A stretch of DNA of 27,912 bases from an uncultured Actinomyces sp. (GTDB lineage: Bacteria; Actinomycetota; Actinomycetes; Actinomycetales; Actinomycetaceae). The position numbers were made by a program, and so were the translations under genes. Every line of letters starts with the position of its first letter. Within the stretch, counting starts at the first letter, position 1. Shown piece by piece: positions 7,974 to 15,715 of the stretch. The stretch covers positions 1-27,912 of the forward strand of contig CAJZDJ010000016.1 in NCBI GenBank assembly GCA_915063485.1. The letters are read 5' to 3'. A model generated the notes under the pieces. That model was given only the letters and a program-made list of their open reading frames with translations, was not told where the DNA came from and did no database searches.

Positions 7974-9275
7974 TCAGCTTTCTTGAGGAATAACTACCTG
8001 GGGATGCAAGCGACGTGAAATAATCAGCAAACCTACTACCAGTACTGCAACGATAACGCCCATAGCGCCAAAAGCAACGATAAAATCGCCGCCGGTGCGC
8101 GCTCCCCCACGCAGGTCAAGAATTAATCCCACCAGCTCAACAGCAATAATTGAGGAAACAAAACCACCGGTATTAACCGTACCAATAGCCACGCCCCAAC
8201 GTGAACGCTGGGTATATTCACGCACAATATCAAAACCTAAAGCGCCCACACATGAACCAATGGCAGCCCCAATAATCACAATTAACGCCGCCGCCGCTGA
8301 AGGCGATAAAGCCAGCCCCACTGCCCAGGTCAAAACATTTATCGCATAAGCAGCCAGGCAGGTTTGTAGCCGGCGCCTAGGCCAGCGGCCAGAAATAATT
8401 CCAGCCGGAATCCCGGCAGCCACCAAAAACAAGCCCTCTAGGCTGAGCATGGTGGCGCTAACCGTATCGCTTAAATGCATCCCTTGACGCATCCAAGCCG
8501 ACCCCCACATCAGGGCAATCACGTTAAAAGGGAACGCCGCAGTCGCGTGAATCATCCAACCCACCCAGGTGGCACGGTTACGCAGCACTGCCCCCATAGA
8601 GCGCCTAACCGACTCAGTTTGTGCCACCGGCGCTTTAGCGCCTGAAGGGTCATCGCGCACCAGTACCGCCGTGGCCACAGCCGCCATAAACACCGCCAAA
8701 GCCACCAGGTTAAAGCTGGTAGACCAGCCGTAATCATGCAGCCACCACACCACTGGGAAAGCACTGATTACCTGCCCGAGCTGGCCACCTACGTTAGTTA
8801 TCTGGGTTAGTAGCGGCACCCGTGAAGCACTAAACCAAGCCGGCAAAAACCGCACCACACCAATAAAAGCGGTGGCGTCACCGGCTCCCACCAGGGCCCT
8901 GGCCGCGAGCGCAGTGGGGAATGTGTGGGCTTGGGCGAGGGCTAGTTGGCCTAGGCCCACAATGATTAGGCCGCAGGTGAGTACTTTGCGTGAGCCGTAG
9001 CGGTCTAGTAGGAGGCCTACGGGGATTTGGGCGGCGGCGTAGACGGCTAGCTGGCCCATGATGAATACGGCTAGTTGGGCTGAGGATAGGCCAAAGCGTT
9101 GGTCTGCCCAGGGTACGGCCACGCCGAAGGAGGTGCGTGCGCACATGGCCATGCAGTAGGCCAGGCCTCCGCCTAAAAATACGATCCAGGCTTTTAGCCC
9201 GTCTTTTTGGTTTGTGGGCTGCTGGGTGGGGGCTGGTTTTGTCACGGTATTAGATGTTAGCCGTGCTTGGGGCAT
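7974..9275 (-). CDS. Major facilitator superfamily transporter
   Basis: 433 residues, about 12 hydrophobic segments. The loop between membrane segments 2 and 3 has the MFS signature GLLLDRYGSRKVL, and RALVGAGDATAFIGVVRFLPAWF resembles the segment 4-5 region of NarK/UhpT-like members. A central basic cytoplasmic loop (RDDPSGAKAPVAQTESVRR) divides the two halves. The substrate cannot be read from sequence. The start at ATG 9275 has AGGA unusually close (2 bases), so a nearby start is possible. It lies downstream of the PAC2 gene and seven bases before the lipoprotein gene. Confidence 0.88.
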   Translation of the reverse strand: MPQARLTSNTVTKPAPTQQPTNQKDGLKAWIVFLGGGLAYCMAMCARTSFGVAVPWADQRFGLSSAQLAVFIMGQLAVYAAAQIPVGLLLDRYGSRKVLTCGLIIVGLGQLALAQAHTFPTALAARALVGAGDATAFIGVVRFLPAWFSASRVPLLTQITNVGGQLGQVISAFPVVWWLHDYGWSTSFNLVALAVFMAAVATAVLVRDDPSGAKAPVAQTESVRRSMGAVLRNRATWVGWMIHATAAFPFNVIALMWGSAWMRQGMHLSDTVSATMLSLEGLFLVAAGIPAGIISGRWPRRRLQTCLAAYAINVLTWAVGLALSPSAAAALIVIIGAAIGSCVGALGFDIVREYTQRSRWGVAIGTVNTGGFVSSIIAVELVGLILDLRGGARTGGDFIVAFGAMGVIVAVLVVGLLIISRRLHPQVVIPQES

Positions 9276-9331
9276 TTCCTGGGTTTGGGGGCAGGCTCTG
9301 GGTTTGTGGTGCTGGCCGCGTTTATACAGCG

Positions 9332-9368
9332 GCTGGGAGGCTAGCGGTGTTTGTTGTAGCCTCCCAGC
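9332..9368. terminator. Intergenic hairpin between the PAC2 and MFS genes
   Basis: A perfect 12-bp stem (GCTGGGAGGCTA at 9332-9343, complement at 9357-9368) with a 13-base loop. On the minus strand no T-run follows, so it is either a weak terminator or an mRNA-processing/stability structure. On the plus strand T-rich sequence follows, but no plus-strand gene is upstream. Confidence 0.45.
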
Positions 9369-9373
9369 TAGTT

Positions 9374-10405
9374 TTAGGTTTTTGGCTGGTCGTGGTTGGA
9401 GTCTTGGTTTGTGGCGTTGCCCGAGTTGTTGGAGCCGTTGCCCGAGTTGTTGGGGCCGTTGCCTGAGTTGTTGGTGGTGTTGCCTGAATTGTTGGGGCGG
9501 TTGCCTGAGTTGTTGGATTCGAGGAAGGCTTCGAGCTGGGCGGTGAGGGTGTCCAGGTCGGTGTCATTGAGATCCGCGTTTTGCAGACTTAGATCTGGTG
9601 GCGGGGATAAGACGCTGTCTAGTGACTTGTCGTATTGCTTCTCCAGGGCTTGCACGAGGGCGGCGATTTCTGGGCGGTTAGCGACTTCAGTTTCGATGGC
9701 GTTTAGGTTGGTGATGGAGTTGGCTTCCAGGTCCCCTACTGGCAGGGCCAGGTTGATGGATTTGGCGATTGCGCGCAGCAGAGCTGAGGCGCTTTGGGGG
9801 AAGTCGTCTCGTAGTAGGTAGTGGGGTACGGAGGCGCTAACGCCGCGTGAGTCGAATCCGGCTTGGCCTAGGCGTAGTTCTAGGTAGTTGCCGTAGGCAG
9901 CAGGAAATTCCATGTAGCCGAAGGTTTTGGGGTGGTTTGGGTCATCTGGTACGTGTTGGCCGTGTTCGTAGACCTGGGTGGGGCGGGTGTGTGGCACGGG
10001 CATAGGGATGCCGGCCATTCCCATGGCGGTGGTTACGCCTAGAGAGCGGACCAGGTGGATGATGGCGCTGCTTAGTTCTTCCCAGCGGTAGTCAGGTTCG
10101 TCGCCGTGTAGGAAGAGGAATTCTTCGCCGTTGTCGTCGCGCAGTAGTTCCAGGGTGAGGCTGGGACGTGTGGTTTCTAAGAATTTACCGTGGTCGTAGC
10201 TAATGGTGGGGCGCCGGGAGCGGTAGTCGATCAGGGCGTCGATGTTGAAGGTGGCAACTGCCTTGCCCGGCAGGGTGGTTAGTAGCTGCTCGGTGGCGAG
10301 GTTGGCGGCGTTACCGGCGTCGATGGCGCCGTCGAATTGGTGCAGTAGTACGCGGGGGTGGATCTGGGCGTGGCGCTCTAGATTCATGGTGTATAGCGTC
10401 TGCAT
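9374..10405 (-). CDS. PAC2 family protein with Asn/Ser/Gly repeat tail
   Basis: 343 residues. The body (about 1-260) matches the PAC2 (proteasome assembly chaperone 2-like) family of actinobacteria: HQFDGAIDAGNAANLATEQLL, DALIDYRSRRPTISYD, LFLHGDEPDYRWEEL, and a conserved MAGIPMPVPHTRP. The role in bacteria is unproven. A DLNDTDLDTLTAQLEAFL segment is followed by five heptads of the form NNSGN-x-x (about residues 298-330) and a polar end. ATG 10405 has AAGGGGG about five bases upstream. The gene is divergent from the helicase gene with a 218-base intergenic region. Confidence 0.85.
   Translation of the reverse strand: MQTLYTMNLERHAQIHPRVLLHQFDGAIDAGNAANLATEQLLTTLPGKAVATFNIDALIDYRSRRPTISYDHGKFLETTRPSLTLELLRDDNGEEFLFLHGDEPDYRWEELSSAIIHLVRSLGVTTAMGMAGIPMPVPHTRPTQVYEHGQHVPDDPNHPKTFGYMEFPAAYGNYLELRLGQAGFDSRGVSASVPHYLLRDDFPQSASALLRAIAKSINLALPVGDLEANSITNLNAIETEVANRPEIAALVQALEKQYDKSLDSVLSPPPDLSLQNADLNDTDLDTLTAQLEAFLESNNSGNRPNNSGNTTNNSGNGPNNSGNGSNNSGNATNQDSNHDQPKT
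9416..9516 (-). repeat. Five 21-bp tandem repeats inside the PAC2 gene
   Basis: Units of the form GTTGCCYGARTTGTTGGNGNN start at 9416, 9437, 9458, 9479 and 9500. Each encodes one NNSGN-x-x heptad in the minus frame. The 21-bp period keeps the frame, so copy number can change without breaking the gene. Confidence 0.9.
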
Positions 10406-10623
10406 GGTTCCCCCTTATGTGTGGCAGCTGGTTTTTGGTGGCCGCTTTAGTTTTTAGTGGTTTTGTTTCTTTGTTTGGCTAACTGGTTTAGCTGGTCTTT
10501 TGTTCCATTTGTTTGGTGTCGTAGTGCTCACTGTGAACAAGTTGCAAGATTTGCTCGCGTTGTGGCTTTGGAACAAGAATAATGGATAGTCGATTTTTAC
10601 TGGCGTTAAGCGTGAGGTTTGTA

Positions 10624-12933
10624 GTGTCTGATGTGTCTGTCTCTAGTGCGTTGGCCCAGGCTATTGCCGATGAGCAGGTTGTAGTTGACCGTGCTTATAG
10701 GGAGCTTGATAGCCAAATTGCGCAGGCTCGCAAGACTTTAAGTGCTACTGAGGCTAGGGGTGCTTCGGGCACGCATCAGGCGCGCGGTGAGCGTGACGCG
10801 TTTGCGGCCCACTATGCCAATCGGATTGCCACCCTTGAGGGGGTGGAGCACCGACTGGTTTTTGGGCGTATGGATAATAGTGACGGTTCGCGTCACTATG
10901 TGGGGCGCGTGGGTTTGCATGATGATCAGCGCCGTGAGGTGCTGTTGGATTGGCGTGCCCCGGCGGCGCGGGCTTTTTATCAGGCTACCGCGCGTGAGCC
11001 TTTGGGGCTGCGACGACGTCGTCATATAACCACCCGGGGCCGCACGGTTAGCGGGGTTGAAGATGAGCTGCTGGTGGTGGATGCTGCGGCGGCTAGTGAC
11101 GTGACGCTTCAGGGTGAGGGTGCTTTGATGGCGGCGCTTAATGAGGCCCGCGCGGGTCGTATGGGCGATATTGTGGCCACTATCCAGGCTGAGCAGGACC
11201 GGATTGTTACTGCTGATGGGCCGGGAATTTTGGTGGTTCAGGGCGGCCCGGGTACGGGTAAGACGGCGGTGGCTTTGCACCGGGTGGCTTATTTGTTCTA
11301 CACCGAGCGGGAGCGTTTGGAGCGCTCTGGGGTGTTGTTGGTGGGCCCGTCACGGACGTTTTTGCGTTATGTGGAGCAGGTTTTGCCTTCTTTGGGTGAA
11401 ACGGGCGTGGTTTCGACGACGATCGGGGATTTGGTCCCGGGCTACCATGCCACGGTTAGTGAGCCTAGCAAGCTGGCGCAGCTTAAAGGTTCACTGGTGT
11501 TTAAAGACATTTTGTATTCTTTGGCGCGTGCTTTGCAGCGGGTGCCGCAGGAGCCTCGCCCGATTGTGGTTAATGAGGTGGTTTTGCAGCTTACTCCCGA
11601 AGATGTGCGTCAGGCTCGTTCGCGGGCGCGCCGCTCGGGTAAGCCCCATAACCAGGCGCGGGAAACTTTCGTGTTGTGGCTACTAGAGCGGTTAACTGAC
11701 CAGTATGCGGCTAAGAAGGAGATGCTTGATCCTTCTGACCCCGACACGCGGGCTTGGATCCGTGAGGATATTCGTACCAGCCGTGATGCGCGCCGGGAAA
11801 TTAACCTGTGCTGGATGCCTACCGATGCGCAGGCTTTGCTCGATAAGCTGTTTTCGCGCCCGCAGCTGCTAGATAAGCACGCTAAGCAGCTAACTAAGGC
11901 GCAACGTAAGCTACTGCTGCGCCCGGCTGGCTCGCCGCTAAGTGAGGCCGATATTCCTTTGCTTGATGAGCTGTTGGAGCTGCTAGGCCCCATGGATGAT
12001 GTTTCAGCCCGCCAGGCACGCCAGGCTGAGGCGGAGCGGGCTCGTGAGTTGGAGTATGCCCAGCAGGCTATTGCTTCCCAGGGCCTAGGTGGAGGCATGG
12101 TTAGCGCCCAGACTTTGGTTGACCGCTACAGTGGCGGCGGGGCTATTGCGCCACTGGCTGAGCGTGCCCGGGCGGATCGGACCTGGACTTATGGCCATGT
12201 GGTGGTTGATGAGGCCCAGGAGCTGGGGGCGATGGCTTGGCGAGCTTTGGCCAGGCGCTGCCCGCTGCGTTCGTTTACGGTGGTTGGGGATTTGGCCCAG
12301 TTCTCTGGCACGACGCCGCCGCGTTCTTGGCGTCAGGTGCTTACTCCCCTGGGGGTGCGTGCAGATGAAGCTGCTGATATTCAGGCTGCTAAGGGGGCTA
12401 GTGGCACCCCTATGCGCCAGGAGGTACTAACCGTGTGTTACCGCACCCCCAAGACCATTATGAAGGCAGCCGAGGCGGCCGTGGCCAGCTATGGTTTACA
12501 GGTGCCTTACCCGGTTACTTCGGTGCGTGACTTGGATGATGCCCTGGTAGTTGAGGCGGTTACGCCACAGCTTTACACCCAGCGTTGGCGTGAGGTTGTG
12601 GCCGCTAAATGTAGCCAGCTTGATGAGCAGCTGGGTAAGGATCAGGGCACTATTGTGGTGATTTCTAATGACCCTGCCCGCCTTGAGACGCTGCTGGGTG
12701 AAGATGAGTATTTAGCTGAGCAAATGTTTTGCCCTGAGGGGGATTTGCTACGGGCCCGCGTGGCAGTTATGACCCCGCTGACCAGTAAGGGCCTGGAGTT
12801 TGATGTGGTGTTGCTTGATCAGCCGGGCCAAATAGGCCAGGTTTCTCCTGGTGACTTGTATGTGGCCATGACTCGCCCCACTAAGCAGCTGCATATTTTG
12901 CACACTGACGAGTTAGGTTTTTCCCTGCAATAG
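10624..12933 (+). CDS. helR: HelD/HelR-type RNA polymerase-associated ATPase (UvrD-like helicase fold)
   Basis: 769 residues from GTG 10624, chosen because GAGG lies six bases before it; an upstream ATG at 10582 lacks a well-placed site. The N-terminal ~70 residues form a coiled-coil arm (DRAYRELDSQIAQARKTL) typical of HelD proteins, which insert into the RNA polymerase secondary channel. Then come the HelD-specific LLDWRAPAARAFYQAT segment, Walker A GGPGTGKT (207-214), Walker B VVVDEAQE, VVGDLAQFSG (motif III), and C-terminal TSKGLEFDVVLLDQP and GDLYVAMTRPTKQL (motifs V-VI). Family members pull stalled RNA polymerase off DNA and, in some actinobacteria, protect against rifamycins. The gene symbol is by family; HelR and the mycobacterial HelD are close relatives. 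Confidence 0.88.
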   Translation: MSDVSVSSALAQAIADEQVVVDRAYRELDSQIAQARKTLSATEARGASGTHQARGERDAFAAHYANRIATLEGVEHRLVFGRMDNSDGSRHYVGRVGLHDDQRREVLLDWRAPAARAFYQATAREPLGLRRRRHITTRGRTVSGVEDELLVVDAAAASDVTLQGEGALMAALNEARAGRMGDIVATIQAEQDRIVTADGPGILVVQGGPGTGKTAVALHRVAYLFYTERERLERSGVLLVGPSRTFLRYVEQVLPSLGETGVVSTTIGDLVPGYHATVSEPSKLAQLKGSLVFKDILYSLARALQRVPQEPRPIVVNEVVLQLTPEDVRQARSRARRSGKPHNQARETFVLWLLERLTDQYAAKKEMLDPSDPDTRAWIREDIRTSRDARREINLCWMPTDAQALLDKLFSRPQLLDKHAKQLTKAQRKLLLRPAGSPLSEADIPLLDELLELLGPMDDVSARQARQAEAERARELEYAQQAIASQGLGGGMVSAQTLVDRYSGGGAIAPLAERARADRTWTYGHVVVDEAQELGAMAWRALARRCPLRSFTVVGDLAQFSGTTPPRSWRQVLTPLGVRADEAADIQAAKGASGTPMRQEVLTVCYRTPKTIMKAAEAAVASYGLQVPYPVTSVRDLDDALVVEAVTPQLYTQRWREVVAAKCSQLDEQLGKDQGTIVVISNDPARLETLLGEDEYLAEQMFCPEGDLLRARVAVMTPLTSKGLEFDVVLLDQPGQIGQVSPGDLYVAMTRPTKQLHILHTDELGFSLQ

Positions 12934-13025
12934 GCGGATACCGGGCGCTGCTAAATTGGTTTTCGATAGGCGATCTTGATGCGTTTTTTCTCTAAGTTGC
13001 GGCGAAAAAGGAAAAAATACGCTAC

Positions 13026-13051
13026 CGTAACTTACGCAACCGTAAGTTACG
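13026..13051. promoter_or_regulatory. Perfect 11-bp palindrome upstream of the acyl-CoA ligase gene (candidate operator)
   Basis: CGTAACTTACG (13026-13036), a CAAC spacer, then CGTAAGTTACG (13041-13051) form a perfect inverted repeat 40 bases before the TTG start. Its position and symmetry fit a dimeric repressor (for example TetR type) acting on the ligase gene. It could also form an RNA hairpin. No T-run follows it. The regulator is not in the window. Confidence 0.6.
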
Positions 13052-13091
13052 TTGCCTATCGAGCCAGTTGGCACACTCTTTAGGAGGAACC

Positions 13092-15074
13092 TTGAGCGCC
13101 GCAGACTACCAGCGCCCTCACTACGCCCCGGGCGTTCCCGCAGTAGTGGCCCTACCGACCCAGCCCCTTAGTACTGTGCTCGACGACGCCGCTAAGCGTT
13201 TCCCGCAGCGGATCGCGGTGGATTTTTTAGGCACTAACATCACTTATGCCCAGCTACACACCCAGGTGCAGCGCGCTGCTGAGGCGCTACGGCGTCTAGG
13301 GGTACGCAAGGGTGACGTAGTGGCCTCTATTTTGCCTAACTGCCCCCAGCACTTGGTGTTGGCTTACGCCACCTGGCGTATTGGTGCGGTGCTAGCTGAA
13401 CACAACCCGCTAGCTCCCTCCAGCCAGATTGAAGAGCAGCTTAAGCTACACGGCGGCAAGCTAATTATTGGTTGGGAAAAGTCTCTAGCTCAGCTAGATA
13501 AAGACATCAACCTGCGCGATTACAACGTTTACGCCGTCAACATGACCTCGGCGTTACCGCGTCACCTACAGGCGGCTCTGCGCCTACCGGTTAAGGCTGC
13601 ACGCGCTAAGCGTGAAGAGATGCGCGCTCCGGTACCTAGCTGGATTGGCTCCTGGGACCGCCTGGTTGCCTCCAGCCCGGCTCTACCAGCTGATACTGCC
13701 CTACCTGACGTTAATGATGTAGCAACGCTGCTACACACCGGTGGCACCACCGGCACCCCTAAGGCGGTAAAGCTAACCCACATGAACCTGGGTTCTAACA
13801 CTGCCATGGGGTTGGCTTGGGCTGGCCCGCACGTTAAGGACGGGCAGGAAGTGTTCTACTCGGTACTGCCCTACTTCCACGCTTTTGGACTAACCCTATC
13901 CATGCTGTGTGCAGTTGCTTTGGCGGCCACCCAGGTGGTGCTACCAAAGTTCAGCGTGTCACTGGTGATTGAGGCCTGGAAGCGTCAGCCCTGTACTTTC
14001 TTCCCCGGCGTACCGGTTATTTTTGACCGCCTAGCTAAAGCCGCAGCCAACCCGCGCCCCGGCCAGGTAATGCCTGATTTCACTTCTTGCTCCATTGCTC
14101 TTTGTGGCGCTGCAGCCACGCCCCGGGAAGTGGCTGCTGCTTGGGAGGAGCTAACTGGCCACTACCTCATTGAGGGCTATGGCATGACTGAAACCTCCCC
14201 CATCATCATGGGTAACCCCATCACTGATGAGCGTCGCCCGGGGGCTTTGGGTGTGCCCTTCCCCTCCACCGACATTTTGCTAGTTGATCCTGAAGACCCT
14301 GACCCCTCCCGCCCGGTAGCCAGGGGTGAGGTTGGCGAGATTGCAGTGCGCGGGCCCCAGGTGTTTGCCGGCTACCTAAACAACCCTGAAGAAACCGCCC
14401 AGGTGATGCTTGAAGGCGGCTGGCTACGTACCGGTGACCTGGCCCGCATCGACACTGATGACTTCTATGTCATGACTGATAGGCGTAAAGAACTGATCAT
14501 TTCTGGCGGCTTCAACATTTACCCCACTGAGGTGGAGGCTGCTGTGCGCTCCATGCCGGGGGTTGAGGATGTCGCCGTGGTGGGTCTGCCCGAGCAAAGC
14601 GGTAACGAGTCGGTGGTGGCCGCGATTGTGGCCCAGGCCGGCGCCAACATCACCTTAGAAGAGGTACGTGCCTGGGCTGAGAAGCACATTGCCCACTACG
14701 CCCTGCCGCGCCAGATCGCTATTGTGCAGGAACTACCGCGTTCCCAGATCGGCAAGGTTATGCGCCGCGTGCTGCGTGAAGAGCTGCTAAACGCCCGCGA
14801 ATCTGCCAGCCAAGCTGCCGCTAAAGCACAGGAAGCAGCCGGTCAGGCCGCTACCCGCGCTCAGGAAACCGCCGCTAAAGCCCAAGAGGCAGCTGGTCAA
14901 GCCGCCGTCAAAGCCCAAGAAGCCGCTGTCAAAGCACAGGAGGTAGCTGGGCAGGCTGCCGCCCGCGCTCAGGAAACCGCTGCTAAAGCCCAAGAAGCGG
15001 CTGGTCAAGCTGCCGCCAAAGCTCAAGAAGCGGCGGCCAAGGCCCAAGAGGCAGCCAAGAAGCTCAAGCGCTAA
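13092..15074 (+). CDS. Long-chain fatty-acid--CoA ligase with 18-residue-repeat helical tail
   Basis: 660 residues from TTG 13092, chosen because AGGAGG (13082-13087) is four bases upstream; the frame stays open to a TTG at 13068 that has no such site. It activates fatty acids via acyl-AMP. AMP-binding motifs: TGGTTGTPK (216-224), GYGMTETSPI, and WLRTGDLARID with DRRKELIISGGFNIYPTEVE; the C-terminal lysine lies in RSQIGKVMRR. The catalytic part ends near residue 567. The last ~93 residues are almost only Ala, Lys/Arg, Gln, Glu and Gly, built from a repeating 18-residue unit, which is not part of usual FadD proteins. A palindromic candidate operator precedes the gene and a strong terminator follows. 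Confidence 0.93.
   Translation: MSAADYQRPHYAPGVPAVVALPTQPLSTVLDDAAKRFPQRIAVDFLGTNITYAQLHTQVQRAAEALRRLGVRKGDVVASILPNCPQHLVLAYATWRIGAVLAEHNPLAPSSQIEEQLKLHGGKLIIGWEKSLAQLDKDINLRDYNVYAVNMTSALPRHLQAALRLPVKAARAKREEMRAPVPSWIGSWDRLVASSPALPADTALPDVNDVATLLHTGGTTGTPKAVKLTHMNLGSNTAMGLAWAGPHVKDGQEVFYSVLPYFHAFGLTLSMLCAVALAATQVVLPKFSVSLVIEAWKRQPCTFFPGVPVIFDRLAKAAANPRPGQVMPDFTSCSIALCGAAATPREVAAAWEELTGHYLIEGYGMTETSPIIMGNPITDERRPGALGVPFPSTDILLVDPEDPDPSRPVARGEVGEIAVRGPQVFAGYLNNPEETAQVMLEGGWLRTGDLARIDTDDFYVMTDRRKELIISGGFNIYPTEVEAAVRSMPGVEDVAVVGLPEQSGNESVVAAIVAQAGANITLEEVRAWAEKHIAHYALPRQIAIVQELPRSQIGKVMRRVLREELLNARESASQAAAKAQEAAGQAATRAQETAAKAQEAAGQAAVKAQEAAVKAQEVAGQAAARAQETAAKAQEAAGQAAAKAQEAAAKAQEAAKKLKR
14823..15062 (+). 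repeat. 54-bp tandem repeat encoding an 18-residue helical repeat
   Basis: Copies begin at 14823, 14877, 14931, 14985 and (partial) 15039. In each, a [KR]AQE tetrad recurs at 33 and then 21 bases, so [KR]AQE spacing alternates 11 and 7 residues. Eighteen residues equal five alpha-helical turns, so every copy presents the same face. The units are degenerate at third codon positions, which argues for some age and selection on the protein. Confidence 0.9.
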
Positions 15075-15087
15075 GCACGCTAGCTTT

Positions 15088-15132
15088 AAGACCAGTTGCT
15101 AAGTTCCCATTGGGACCTTAGCAACTGGTCTT
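15088..15132 (+). terminator. Terminator after the acyl-CoA ligase gene
   Basis: A perfect 16-bp stem (AAGACCAGTTGCTAAG, 15088-15103, with 15117-15132) plus a small inner TCCC/GGGA pairing. Only three T's follow on the plus strand, but the stem is long and lies 13 bases after the stop codon. Confidence 0.75.
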
Positions 15133-15170
15133 TCAATGTCTAAGGTGCCAGCCATAGTACACTTTGGCCC

Positions 15171-15707
15171 ATGACTTCTCAGGCTAGTGATAGCAACTGT
15201 TTTGTACGCCCCGCCAGGGTTGAAGACCTAGAGGCCATGGGCATAGCTCACGCTGGCGCCATGCTAGCCACCTTGCAGGCCGGCAGCAGCCAGGAGCTAC
15301 CGGTGAGCGTTAGCGCCATGATCACCCCTGCCGTACTGGCTTCAGGTTGGCAAGAAGCGGTCACTAACCCACCCTCCCCCAACCACCACGTGCTGGTAGC
15401 TACCCAGGCGGGCGCCGTCGTCGGCCTAGCAGCCCTAGCCCCTGACAGCGACGGCGACGGCGAAATCACCGCCCTAGCCGTACACCCCGCCTACCAGCGC
15501 CACGGACACGGCTCACGCCTCCTCGCCGCCTGCGCTGACCTGGCCAAGCAAAACAAGATGGCCAATATTTCCATGTGGGTTATTCGCGGAGACGAATCAT
15601 ATGTGCGCCTGCTAACCAGCGCCGGACTGGCCCCTATGGCCGGAGCCCAACGCAAACTGAGCGTAGGCCAAGACGTAAGCGAAGTATGCTGGGGCGCCAG
15701 CCTTTAG
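15171..15707 (+). CDS. GNAT family N-acetyltransferase
   Basis: 178 residues. The acetyl-CoA binding motif A is clear: GEITALAVHPAYQRHGHGSRLL, with the QRHGHG loop that holds the pyrophosphate. Upstream beta strands (HVLVATQAGAVVGLAAL) and the C-terminal SYVRLLTSAGL complete the fold. The substrate is unknown. No Shine-Dalgarno precedes ATG 15171; TAGTAC (15155-15160) ends ten bases before it, with a TTTCAA (15131-15136) 18 bases further up, so a near-leaderless transcript is possible. It converges on the M16 peptidase with an eight-base gap; a small GCCAGC/GCTGGC hairpin covers the junction. Confidence 0.85.
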   Translation: MTSQASDSNCFVRPARVEDLEAMGIAHAGAMLATLQAGSSQELPVSVSAMITPAVLASGWQEAVTNPPSPNHHVLVATQAGAVVGLAALAPDSDGDGEITALAVHPAYQRHGHGSRLLAACADLAKQNKMANISMWVIRGDESYVRLLTSAGLAPMAGAQRKLSVGQDVSEVCWGASL

Positions 15708-15715
15708 ACGCCAGC

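Noticed and set aside
9332..9520. CRISPR-like repeats in the PAC2 region
   Set aside because: The 21-bp units are contiguous with no spacers and encode in-frame heptads.
10406..10623. Search for a rifamycin-associated palindrome upstream of the helicase
   Set aside because: No GC-rich 19-bp palindrome like that of Streptomyces helR genes was found by eye.
14787..15047. Gly/Leu/Ser-rich frame antisense to the acyl-CoA ligase tail
   Set aside because: It is the mirror of the 54-bp repeat; repetitive composition keeps the opposite frame open by chance.
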